Part shown: positions 1 through 7,717 of the stretch, in pieces
How the letters are laid out: each line of letters begins with the position of its first letter
Numbering within the stretch: the first letter of the stretch is position 1
Assembly (NCBI GenBank): GCA_022821685.1
Contig: JAJEDD010000005.1
Location: 1 to 64,000, forward strand
DNA from: Acidimicrobiia bacterium
GTDB lineage: Bacteria > Actinomycetota > Acidimicrobiia > Acidimicrobiales > Aldehydirespiratoraceae
Direction: 5' to 3'
DNA: 64,000 nucleotides
Made by a program: the position numbers and the translations under genes
The notes under the pieces: model-generated
The model's input: only the letters and a program-made list of their open reading frames with translations
What the model was told of the DNA's origin: nothing
Databases searched by the model: none

Positions 1-141
1 TTAGAGCGAGCGCAAATAGGTGAGAGTCTGTTGCGTCGCAAGGGTGTCTTTCCCGCTCTTGTTCGCTGCGCTCACGGGCCGCTCGGGCCACGGCCTCGCC
101 CGTATGAACCGGATTCGCTCACCTATTCGCTCGGCCTCTTA
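1..141 (-). repeat. R1 MITE-like repeat, copy 1
   Basis: A 141 bp dispersed element with imperfect terminal inverted repeats of about 24 bp: one end begins TTAGAGCGAGCGCAAATAGG and the other, read inward, TAAGAGGCCGAGCGAATAGG. The core contains GCTCTTGTTCGCTGCGCTCA and a GC-rich palindromic stretch. It recurs near 1720, 3430, 6391 and 46010 and in decayed form near 17895, 28806 and 54810. Strand is assigned with the TAAGAGG end as left. No ORF inside it is credible, which fits a non-autonomous miniature element. The window starts on its first base. Confidence 0.75.
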
Positions 142-364
142 TGCCAAGGGCCTCGCCACAGGCGAGATCCAGGCTCACCTGGTGGAGATCTATGGCACCG
201 AGGTGAGCCGCGAGACGATCTCGAAGATCACCGACGAGATCGTCGCTGACATGGCGGCGCGGCAGAACCGGCCCCTCGATGCGATCTGTCCGGTGCTGTT
301 GATCGACGCGATCACCGTCAAGGTCCGCGGCGCCCAGATCACGCCCGATACACAAAACTCCTGA
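142..364 (+). pseudogene. IS256-family transposase fragment
   Basis: About 74 residues remain of a mutator/IS256-type transposase. The conserved segment running from YAKGLATGEI through SRETISKITDEI to LIDAITVKVR lies just before the first catalytic region in intact enzymes. The start of the protein and everything after it, including the DDE residues, are gone, and the frame hits a stop at 362-364. The left break coincides with the end of repeat R1. It is a dead remnant and overlaps the 3' end of the fic pseudogene on the other strand. Confidence 0.8.
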
Positions 365-1690
365 CAGACCCGATTGAGGTTCCGTTCGGGCGCTTCGGTA
401 GCGGTGGCTGGGAAGCGTCGGTGCCGCTGTCGGCTGTTGAGCGCGGAGCGGGCGCGGCCAGCAAGGTGAGGTTGTCGGCGGGCTGGTGTCGGGATGCCTC
501 GGTGAAGGCATCCAGCATGGTGACGCATTCGAACACTCGGTTGCGGCGTCCGGCGCTGCGTTGGGCGAGGATGCCCGCCTCCGCGAGCCTGGAGACGGCG
601 TTGCGGGCGGTGCGCTCGGTCGAGCCGATCAGTCTTTGGGCGCTTCGGGCGGTCACGACTGGGTTGGTGGGGAGCTTGGCCAGCAGACGGAACGCCGCGC
701 TCGACGTGCGGGTGCGATGCTCGCGGGCGGTGGCGGCCCAGAGCTGCTGAAGAGCGTCCACATGGGTGTTGAGCCGGTCGTGCAGCCGGCAGGCGTGGTC
801 CGACGCCGCTGCGAGTTGTTCGATCCAGCCCGAGAACGCGCGCGATCGGCTCGGGTGGTCGGGCGAGCAGACGACGCGGGTCGCATCGAGCGCGTCGAGG
901 TACTCGCGTCTGGTGAGCATCAGCGCGGCGCTGACCGGCAGCGCAGCCGCGGTGGCGAGCCCGGATCTCAGGTACATGTACTGCAGCAGCGCCCGGCCGG
1001 TGCGGCCGTTGCCGTCGGGAAACGGATGGATCGTCTCGAACTGTGCGTGAGCCACCGCGGCGCGCACCATCGCGATCCCGTCGTCGGGCTGGTTGACGTA
1101 TGCGACGAGATCCTTGAGCAGGCCGGGCACGGCTTCGGGCGGGGGCCCACATGGTGCGCCTGAAGCGGCCCGCCAAGCTGGCCGGCGCCGACCCAGTTCT
1201 GCCGATCGCGTATCTGCCCTGAGATCGGGTCGTCGCCCATCAGCGTTTGGTGCAGCTGCCGGAGCCCGTCTACGGACAGCGCTGAGCCCGACGCGGCCAG
1301 CTCGCGCGCGTGGGCGGTGACGCTGATGTTTCGCAGCGCCTGCATCTCATCGCCGGCGGACTGCTGACCGAACAGCGCCAGCCGGGCCTCGGCCCGGCCG
1401 ACCCTGCGAGCCGAGGGGCGGATGCCCTCGATGCTGCTCGACGCAATGCTCTCGGCGCGGTCCAGCAGCCACTCCGCGGGCAGCCGACCATCGGCGCGGC
1501 GCTGGAGATCTAGGCATCGCTGAGTGGCGGCGGCCACCCGATGCCATGTGTGAGCGTTCAGATCAGGCGCCCAACCGCTGATCGGATGCGGAACATACGC
1601 CTCGAACACCGCAGTGGGCGGATCGCCGCCACGGGCAGGCCTCGAGTCGTACTCGCGGCTGTCCCAATAGCGGGAAGTTGTCATGCCCAT
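339..1690 (-). pseudogene. Frameshifted Fic-family AMPylase gene
   Basis: Fic-domain proteins usually transfer AMP to target hydroxyls. The N-terminal half (start ATG at 1690, alternative 1684) has the Fic_N-like region with SSSIEGIRPS. The rest continues in another frame with the catalytic motif HPFPDGNGRTGR followed by a C-terminal winged-helix-like segment. The switch falls in a run of five Gs near 1142-1152, where one missing base would restore GPPPEAVPGLL. It is either a real single-base frameshift or a sequencing error; otherwise the gene looks complete. The SSSIEGIRPS stretch resembles the self-inhibiting motif of class II Fic proteins. The gene is boxed between two inverted R1 repeats beside a transposase remnant, which suggests an acquired module. 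Confidence 0.8.
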
Positions 1691-1719
1691 CGCTGTGCCC
1701 CTGCCCCAACCACCATCGC

Positions 1720-1860
1720 AAGAGGCCGAGCGAATAGGTGAGCGATTCCGGCCCATACGGGCGAGGCCATGGCCCGAGCGGCCCGTGAGCGCAGCGAACA
1801 AGAGCGGGAGACACACCGCTGCGACGCGACGGGCTCTCACCTATTTGCGCTCGCTCTAAG
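1720..1860 (+). repeat. R1 MITE-like repeat, copy 2
   Basis: Full-length copy, opposite in orientation to copy 1, starting AAGAGGCCGAGCGAATAGG and ending CTCTAAG. With copy 1 it brackets the fic gene and transposase fragment as an inverted pair about 1.6 kb apart. Confidence 0.75.
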
Positions 1861-2150
1861 GCAATTCCACCTGCGCCTACTCACTGAGATTACCGCATGG
1901 CCGTGATGCGGCAAGGCGAAGCCGATCGGGAGTTACACCGTGACCTGCTGTGGCCTCGTTGCGAGGTTGGAGGCTGTGAGGCTTGCTTTAGATCAAGCGC
2001 GGATAGATGGTACGCCCCCGCACGATTCAACCCTGTGATTCCCGCTCCTGTTCGGCAGGCTTGCCGACGGGCGGCTCGGAGCCTCGGCGTCGCTCAGCAT
2101 CGCGCCGCCATGCCTGCGGGATGAGGTCCATTCGTTCCGCACGTTCGCTG
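1861..2150. other. Intergenic stretch without a supported gene
   Basis: No credible ORF, RNA gene or repeat was recognised here. Short open frames lack ribosome binding sites and recognisable similarity. Confidence 0.5.
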
Positions 2151-2609
2151 TCAGCTGGCCTCGCGGCGGTCGGCGACGGGATCCTCGGGGGAGAGGTTCC
2201 CCGCTTCGGGCTGGCCGGGGCGGGCGAGGGTGAAGCCCGCGGGTGCGAGCAGGTGTCCTTCCACTCGGGCCAGCCGCTCCCGGCTGTCCGACACGTCGCG
2301 GCCCATCACATCGACCTTGCCTTCGAGGGAGGTCACTCTCGTGCTCAGGTTGACGACATTGGTGTTGAGGGTGTCGCCCTTGCCTTCGAGGTTGGTGACC
2401 TTGGTGTTGAGGGTGTCGACCTTGCCTTCGAGGTTGGTGACCCTCGTACCCAAGTCCGTGACACGGGTGTCGAGTGACTTGATGCTGCCATCGAGGCGAT
2501 TGAACTGCTTGAACATCAAGCTGACGGTCGTGAGCGTTGAGCCCACGACCGAGACCACGATGCCTATCAGCAATGCCAATATTGTGAGATCCAGATTGCT
2601 TGCGTCCAT
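2151..2609 (-). CDS. Small membrane-anchored coiled-coil protein
   Basis: A 152-residue protein that I cannot assign to a named family. Residues about 8-33 form one hydrophobic segment (ILALLIGIVVSVVGS), so it is probably anchored in the membrane by its N-terminus. Residues about 38-115 are a run of imperfect 14-residue repeats of the type RVTNLEGKVDTLNT, with regular spacing of V/L and charged residues typical of a long parallel coiled coil. The C-terminal 35 residues are proline rich and probably unstructured. The repeats are also visible as near-identical DNA units around 2330-2450. A protein of similar design, with coiled coil and membrane segment in the reverse order, lies at 60711-61109. 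Function is unknown; a scaffold or spacer role is a guess. Confidence 0.6.
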   Translation of the reverse strand: MDASNLDLTILALLIGIVVSVVGSTLTTVSLMFKQFNRLDGSIKSLDTRVTDLGTRVTNLEGKVDTLNTKVTNLEGKGDTLNTNVVNLSTRVTSLEGKVDVMGRDVSDSRERLARVEGHLLAPAGFTLARPGQPEAGNLSPEDPVADRREAS

Positions 2610-2769
2610 GGTGCGGGTGCCTCTGCTCTAGGGGATACGGAGGCGAGCCGGGACCGCGGCTTGCGACGGCGGCACAGACCCTAGCTGGCTGCACGGCGGA
2701 GCACCAATGCCTATGTGTATCAATTGAAATTATTGGAGAACCATCACCCTGGCAGCGAGCGTCCCGATT

Positions 2770-3342
2770 TCAGCTGGGTGGTTCTACAGGGTCGATGCCT
2801 AGTAGGTCGTAGGTGATCATCGGGTAGTAGCCGATGCCTTGCTGCTCGAAGTGGGGGCCGGCTAGGCCGCTGCGGTCCACCAGCGTCACCGCTGCCACGG
2901 TGGTTGCTCCCGTCTCGTCGACGATGTCTAGGGCCTTGAAGATCGACCCGCCGGTGGTCACCACGTCGTCCACCAGCAGCACCTTGTCGCCCTCGCCGAT
3001 CTGGGCTCCCTCCACCCAGCGGCGGGTGCCGCGCTGCTTGGCCTCTTTGCGCACGAAGAACCAGCGGCAGTCGGCCACTGCGGCTATGCCCACGGCCAGG
3101 GCGTCGGCGCCCAGGGTGAGCCCTCCGACTGCATCGAAGCGGTGTCCGGCATCGGTGACGGTCTCGGTGATGGCCTCGCAGGCGACGCGCAGATGGCGCC
3201 ACTCGGCCAGAGCCTCCTTGCCGTCGATGAAGTCCGACGACATTGCCCCCGACGCAAGCCTGATCGGCTCATCGAGGCGGCGATAGCCCCGCTCCTTGAG
3301 GATCTCGAGCAGCTCTTGGCGCAGTGGTGACAGCAGGATCAG
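2770..3342 (-). CDS. pyrE: Orotate phosphoribosyltransferase
   Basis: Forms orotidine 5'-phosphate from orotate and PRPP in pyrimidine synthesis. The PRPP-binding motif VLLVDDVVTTGGS is intact, as is the KEAKQRGTRRWVEG loop. The only ATG in frame (3243) would remove conserved N-terminal sequence. Translation upstream of it reads LRQELLEILKERGYRRLDEP and LASGAMSSDFIDGKEA, which is typical of the family. No ATG, GTG or TTG is present in that extension before the in-frame TAG; an AGGAAGG sequence at 3347-3353 precedes a CTG at 3342, chosen here as a likely non-canonical start. The product would be 190 residues, normal for PyrE. No other pyrimidine gene is adjacent. Confidence 0.8.
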   Translation of the reverse strand: MILLSPLRQELLEILKERGYRRLDEPIRLASGAMSSDFIDGKEALAEWRHLRVACEAITETVTDAGHRFDAVGGLTLGADALAVGIAAVADCRWFFVRKEAKQRGTRRWVEGAQIGEGDKVLLVDDVVTTGGSIFKALDIVDETGATTVAAVTLVDRSGLAGPHFEQQGIGYYPMITYDLLGIDPVEPPS

Positions 3343-3429
3343 ACCGCCTTCCTATCGGTTGGTGCCATGCTCGGACCGGCTGGCCCCAGCGTCGTCACCA
3401 TACAACGCCACGCGATTCGCAGCGTTAGG

Positions 3430-3578
3430 GCCCGAGCGGATAGGTGAGCGATTCCGGCCCATACGGGCGAGGCCGTGGGCTGTGACGTTGGGGTTTGGGT
3501 GGCTCGTGAGCGCAGCGAACAAGAGCGGGGAATACCCCGCCGTGACGAAACAGGCCCTCACCTATTTGCGCGCCCTCT
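3430..3578 (+). repeat. R1 MITE-like repeat, copy 3
   Basis: About 149 bp, starting CCCGAGCGGATAGGTGAGCG and ending CTCACCTATTTGCGCGCCCT. It sits between the 3' end of the EamA gene and the 5' side of pyrE and has a few more substitutions than copies 1 and 2. Confidence 0.7.
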
Positions 3579-3604
3579 TGGTGCCGGACCGCGGCTGATT
3601 GGCG

Positions 3605-4546
3605 CTAGTTCTGACGGCCGGCTACGGGGCTAAGCGAGGTGATGGCCACGCCGACGATCACCATGCAGATTCCGGCCAGTAGGGCCGCGGTGATCGGCTC
3701 GGACAGCACTGTCACGGCCAGCGTGGCCGCCACCGCCGGCTCCAGCAGACCGACCACCACCGCCACGCTCAAGGTGAGATGCCTCAGCCCGGCCGCCCAC
3801 AGCGAATGGGCCAGCGTCACCGTCACCAGTCCCAGATACAGCACCGTCACCGCCGACCCGCCCGAGACTGCGGCCCGGTCGAGCGAGGCCAGCGCCACCG
3901 GCAGCAACACGACTGAACCCGCCAGCAGTTCGGTGGCCATCGCCGTCACGAGGGGGCGGTCGCGCATCAGTTGCTGGGCCGCAAACCCCATGGCCGGAAT
4001 CCCGCAGCCGGCCACCACGGCGAAGGCCACACCGCTCCACACCACCTCCTCGGCCCCGCCCGACAGCATCACCACCCCGGCCATGGCCGCAGCAACTCCC
4101 GCCAACCAGCGTCGGTCGGGGCGGTGCCGGTAGGCCAGCCAGTCGATCACCCCGGCCACCACCGGACCCACGCCGATCGCCACCAGGGCGCCGACGGCCA
4201 CACCGGTGCGGGCCATCGCCTCGAAGAACGCGAGTTGGCCGGCCACCACACCGGCTCCGGCCAGCAGCACCCAGCGCATCGGCAACGGGTACTTCCACGG
4301 TGCCTCCCCCCGGCTGGCGGCCACCACCAGCAGCCCGGCGGCTCCGATCACGCCCCGCCACGCTCCCGTGGCCACTGGGCTCAGCGCGTCGGGGCCGAGT
4401 TCGGCCGCGGTCCCGATGGTCCCGATCAGCGATGTCGCCACGGCGACCGAGATCACGCCCCAGAACGTCGATCCCTCACGTTGGCGGGATGATTCACCGC
4501 CGGTCAACGCGCTCCCCGAGACAGCCGAGCCACAGCAAGCCCCCAT
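3605..4546 (-). CDS. EamA/DMT-family transporter
   Basis: A 313-residue integral membrane protein with about ten hydrophobic segments arranged as two EamA repeats, the usual layout of drug/metabolite transporters. The N-terminal repeat includes the stretch leading to GAWRGVIGAAGLLVVAASRG. The second ends in the characteristic LLEPAVAATLAVTVLSEPIT segment. I start it at the ATG at 4546 (MGACCGS), because the longer frame to 4669 adds only charged, non-membrane sequence and would overlap the promoter side of the next gene. The substrate cannot be told from sequence; relatives export amino acids or metabolites. It is transcribed away from the DUF3179 gene. Confidence 0.75.
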   Translation of the reverse strand: MGACCGSAVSGSALTGGESSRQREGSTFWGVISVAVATSLIGTIGTAAELGPDALSPVATGAWRGVIGAAGLLVVAASRGEAPWKYPLPMRWVLLAGAGVVAGQLAFFEAMARTGVAVGALVAIGVGPVVAGVIDWLAYRHRPDRRWLAGVAAAMAGVVMLSGGAEEVVWSGVAFAVVAGCGIPAMGFAAQQLMRDRPLVTAMATELLAGSVVLLPVALASLDRAAVSGGSAVTVLYLGLVTVTLAHSLWAAGLRHLTLSVAVVVGLLEPAVAATLAVTVLSEPITAALLAGICMVIVGVAITSLSPVAGRQN

Positions 4547-4720
4547 CGTAAGCCCGAGCCGCCCGAGTGGGCGACTGACTCGCAAGGTCGATTGCCTCGC
4601 ACCGTCGGCAGCCGTGTGATCGTTAGCGGTTCCGATGGGCCAGCCCGGCCGTGGGGCACCGTGGTTCATCGGGTGGCCGGAAGTCGCCTTCAGGCAAAGC
4701 CCTGCAACAGATCTGGCCTA

Positions 4721-4817
4721 GCGTGCGGAGGTGATGTCGCGAATCCGGATTCTGCTCGCCTCGTGGGCGTCGCCCTCGCGCCTGCCCTTGGCGCGTGCGG
4801 AGGCGATGACGCGAATC
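4721..4817 (+). repeat. In-frame duplicated start region
   Basis: The segment GCGTGCGGAGG(T/C)GATG(T/A)CGCG occurs at 4721 and again at 4793, exactly 72 bp (24 codons) apart. Each copy has its own GGAGG and ATG. It gives the downstream gene two equivalent starts, at 4734 and 4806. Confidence 0.7.
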
Positions 4818-6392
4818 TGGGCCTCTCTCAGTCTCTTGGCTGTGTTCGCCTTGGTTGCTGCCGCTTGTTCGAGCACCAGCAACATGGACTCGGCCGCCTT
4901 CACCGGCGGTGCCCTCGTCCCCGAAGCCGAGACTCCTGAGGCTGCGATCGTCGCGGCCGAGGCTCCTGAAGCGGGGGTTCCCTCGGCTGGGACTCCTGAG
5001 GCTGAGGCGCTTGTGGCCGGGACCTCCGACACGGACTTGCCCGGTGCTGAGGCGACCGCTGATCCCGCCCGGCTGGACCCCCGCGAGCGCGGCGCGCTGC
5101 GCAACTTCCTGGGGTATGAGTTCCCGCCGGCCCCCGCTGCCCCCAGCGGCCCGATCGATCAGGCTGCGGTCGACATTCTCGAGGTGATCTGGGCCGGGTT
5201 CGAGGTGGGCGGATTCGACGGGGGCCTCGTCGCCGGCCTCGGCAACACCGGGGACGCACGGCTGGGGTGGATCATGTCGGACCTGCTCCGGTTCTTCTAC
5301 TTCGGCGATATCCGCGATGGGTCGATCTCCGCCTTCGAGAAGCTGACCGGCGTGAGGGTGGCCGACGACCCGGTGGCCGAGCGCAGCTCGTGGCAGTCGG
5401 TCACCGACCACTTGATCGCATGGGACCTCCCCGCCTTCCCCCGCTACGCCGAATACAAGGAACGTCTGCTCACGCTGGTCGAGCCCCGCTGGCAGCCGTT
5501 CTTCGACGACCCCGAAGCCGCCATCGACTGGCGCCTGGTGAGCTGGGGCGGGGTGTACATCGACGACCGCGAGCTCGGCGACCAGCGGGACTGCCCTCGA
5601 GGCTGCATCCCGGCGCTGGATGATCCCGACGTGACCGACGCGACCGGCGGCTCGTGGTACTCCGACGACGGCATCGTGTTTGCGGTGGTGATCAACGGCG
5701 AGGCCCGGGCCTACCCCCGCCACATGATGGAGATCCATGAGATGGTCAACGACACTCTCGGAGGCCGCCGCATCGGCATGCCCTACTGCACGCTGTGCGG
5801 CTCGGCGCAGGCCTACTTCACCGACGACGTGCCCGACGGTGTGGCCACCCCCGTGCTGCGCACCTCGGGTCTGCTGTCACGATCCAACAAGGTGATGTAT
5901 GACCTGGTCACCAAGTCGGTGTTCGACACCTTCACCGGCGAGGCCGTCACCGGGCCGCTGCGCGAGCAGGGGGTGGTGCTCAAACAGGCCACCGTGGTGA
6001 CCACCACCTGGGGCGAGTGGAAGGCGGCTCATCCCGACACGACGATCCTGGCCGAGGACGGCGGGATCGGCCGCCGCTACCCGCTCGACCCGCTGCGAGG
6101 CCGCGACGACGACGGGCCCATCTTCCCGATTGGCGATGCCGACGACACCCTCGGCGTCCACGACCAGATCTTCGGCGTGGTCTACAGCGGCACCCCAGTG
6201 GCCTTCCCCGTCGATGACGCCGCAGCCACCCTCAAATCCGGCCGAGACGTGGAGCTAGCCGGGGTGACGCTCCAACTCGACGGCGGCGGCGTGCGGGCCG
6301 TCGACTCGGACGGCAACGAGATCGAGGGCCATCAGGCGTTCTGGTTCGCCTGGAGCCAGTTCATGCCCGACACCCTCCTCTGGCAGCCCTAA
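4806..6392 (+). CDS. DUF3179-domain lipoprotein
   Basis: A 528-residue predicted lipoprotein. The signal peptide runs from MTRIWASLS to a lipobox ending in LVAAAC, with Cys21 as the lipidation site; this favours the ATG at 4806 over the duplicated start at 4734. An Ala/Glu/Pro-rich linker of about 65 residues follows. The remainder is DUF3179, with the family hallmark around AYPRHMMEIHEMVNDTLGG and MPYCTLCGSAQAY, where the CxxC pair could bind metal or form a disulfide. The biochemical role of DUF3179 is not established. The final TAA is provided by the first bases of repeat R1. It is monocistronic as far as can be seen. Confidence 0.85.
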   Translation: MTRIWASLSLLAVFALVAAACSSTSNMDSAAFTGGALVPEAETPEAAIVAAEAPEAGVPSAGTPEAEALVAGTSDTDLPGAEATADPARLDPRERGALRNFLGYEFPPAPAAPSGPIDQAAVDILEVIWAGFEVGGFDGGLVAGLGNTGDARLGWIMSDLLRFFYFGDIRDGSISAFEKLTGVRVADDPVAERSSWQSVTDHLIAWDLPAFPRYAEYKERLLTLVEPRWQPFFDDPEAAIDWRLVSWGGVYIDDRELGDQRDCPRGCIPALDDPDVTDATGGSWYSDDGIVFAVVINGEARAYPRHMMEIHEMVNDTLGGRRIGMPYCTLCGSAQAYFTDDVPDGVATPVLRTSGLLSRSNKVMYDLVTKSVFDTFTGEAVTGPLREQGVVLKQATVVTTTWGEWKAAHPDTTILAEDGGIGRRYPLDPLRGRDDDGPIFPIGDADDTLGVHDQIFGVVYSGTPVAFPVDDAAATLKSGRDVELAGVTLQLDGGGVRAVDSDGNEIEGHQAFWFAWSQFMPDTLLWQP

Positions 6393-6546
6393 GAGGCCGA
6401 GCGAATAGGTGAGCGAATCCGGTTCATACGGGCGAGGCCGTGGGCTGTGCCGCTGGGGTTTGGGCGGCCCGTGAGCGCAGCGAACAAGAGCGGGAAAGAC
6501 ACCCTTGCGACGCAACAGAATCTAACCCATTTGCGCTCGCTCTAAG
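6391..6546 (+). repeat. R1 MITE-like repeat, copy 4
   Basis: A 156 bp full-length copy from TAAGAGGCCGAGCGAATAGG to GCGCTCGCTCTAAG. Its left TAA is the stop codon of the DUF3179 gene, and its right end lies 2 bp from the stop of the convergent PhyH gene, so it fills the whole space between the two 3' ends. Confidence 0.75.
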
Positions 6547-6548
6547 TG

Positions 6549-7463
6549 TCACGCCACCATGCTTGCTCGGTGCTGGCTGACGGCGGCCTGCCACTGGGGC
6601 CAGGTGGGTCGGGCGTCGTCGGGCAGCACCACGAAGGGGACGTCGCCAGCCGCGAGGCAGCCGTTCTCCACGAACTCGGCCTGTGATCGCACCTTGCTGC
6701 CTGGCGCGGCCGAGGCCGGGGTGGGCATGTAGCGGAAGTCGACGCTCCAGCGGCAGTGCCGGGTGGTGTTCTGCTTGCTGCCGTGGACGGTGAGGTTGGT
6801 GAAGAAGAGGGCCCCGCCCACCGGCACCGGGACCGGCACCGGCGTGCCTCGGGCCTCGACGTCGTCGCGCATCCGGACATTGCGGTCCTCGCCCCGCATC
6901 GCATCCAGCAGACCCCAGCGGTGACTGCCCGGGATCACCCAGCAGCACCCGTTCTCCACCGTGGCCGGCACCAGCGGCACCCACACCGTCACCATGTGCA
7001 GGTCCTCGGTGTGCTTCTCCATCCTGCCCACCTCGGTCTGGTCGAAGTAGTGGCTGTCCTGGTGCCAGGGGAACGACGTGACCGCGCTGCCGGGGAGCTT
7101 CTGGCGCAACGAGGGGCTCGCGATCACCGAGACCTCGCCACCCAGCAGCAGCCCGACCACCCGCAGGATCCCCGGATTGGTGTACAGGCCGTAGAACTCG
7201 GGCCCGAATAGCCCGAAACCCCAGTCCCGGGGCGAGATGCCCTGCTCCTCGCAGATGGCCGCATACCGGCGCTCGAACGGCTCGTCGGCGTACAGCGACG
7301 CCAGATCCCCCCGGGCGTGCTGCTCGGACGCATACCCGTCGACCGCCGCCGCGATGAAGCCCCGCATCGGATCCAGGTCGGCGTCGTCGACAACGTCCTC
7401 CACCATCACGTAGCCGTCGTGCCGGTAGCGGTCGACGATCTCGGTGTCGCTCAAGTTCACCAT
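6549..7463 (-). CDS. Phytanoyl-CoA dioxygenase (PhyH) family protein
   Basis: A 304-residue Fe(II)/2-oxoglutarate-dependent oxygenase of the PhyH family. The metal triad is visible: His134 and Asp136 in FPWHQDSHYFD and a distal His227 in LTVHGSKQN, with a candidate 2-oxoglutarate-binding Arg a few residues later (TTRHCRWS). The start is the ATG at 7463 (MVNLSDTEIVDRYRHDGYV), which matches the usual N-terminus; the frame upstream to 7628 overlaps the regulatory region. It is divergent from the ABC importer operon, and the intergenic region carries a GTATAC motif also found upstream of the sialidase-like gene. The substrate is unknown; in this family it is often a small hydroxylatable acid or CoA ester. 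Confidence 0.85.
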   Translation of the reverse strand: MVNLSDTEIVDRYRHDGYVMVEDVVDDADLDPMRGFIAAAVDGYASEQHARGDLASLYADEPFERRYAAICEEQGISPRDWGFGLFGPEFYGLYTNPGILRVVGLLLGGEVSVIASPSLRQKLPGSAVTSFPWHQDSHYFDQTEVGRMEKHTEDLHMVTVWVPLVPATVENGCCWVIPGSHRWGLLDAMRGEDRNVRMRDDVEARGTPVPVPVPVGGALFFTNLTVHGSKQNTTRHCRWSVDFRYMPTPASAAPGSKVRSQAEFVENGCLAAGDVPFVVLPDDARPTWPQWQAAVSQHRASMVA

Positions 7464-7717
7464 CGCGCCACCCCAGGGGTCTCGCGGCTTGGACTGGGAT
7501 GTCGGCATGTGTATACCATGCATCAACCGCTGAAGGGGGTCACCGGGTGGGTGCTCCACCAGGTCAAGATTCAAGACATGCCGCAATGCCGCGGACCGGA
7601 TGCCCGCTAGAAGGTCGTCCGGTCTCACTCACATTCTCACCGACGGTGAATGACTCCAATGACTGATTCCGCCGACCGCTGAGCCCAACCAACGCAACAA
7701 CACCCCAGGGGGAACCA
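7464..7717. promoter_or_regulatory. Divergent promoter region of PhyH and ABC importer
   Basis: A 254 bp non-coding gap between divergent genes. It holds TGTATACCATGCATCA at 7510-7525, which recurs with a 2 bp insertion at 19334-19351, and a direct ATGACT repeat near 7650. Promoter boxes could not be assigned with confidence. Confidence 0.45.
7510..7525. promoter_or_regulatory. Candidate operator TGTATAC-C-ATGCATCA
   Basis: Contains the palindrome GTATAC next to the palindrome ATGCAT. The same two blocks separated by CCC instead of C stand at 19334-19351, upstream of another gene of the same catabolic region. GTATAC-centred sites suit GntR-type regulators, but no such regulator is in the window. 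Confidence 0.35.

Noticed and set aside
7650-7682. Ten-codon ORF upstream of the receptor gene
   Set aside because: It neither overlaps the receptor start nor has a recognisable ribosome binding site.
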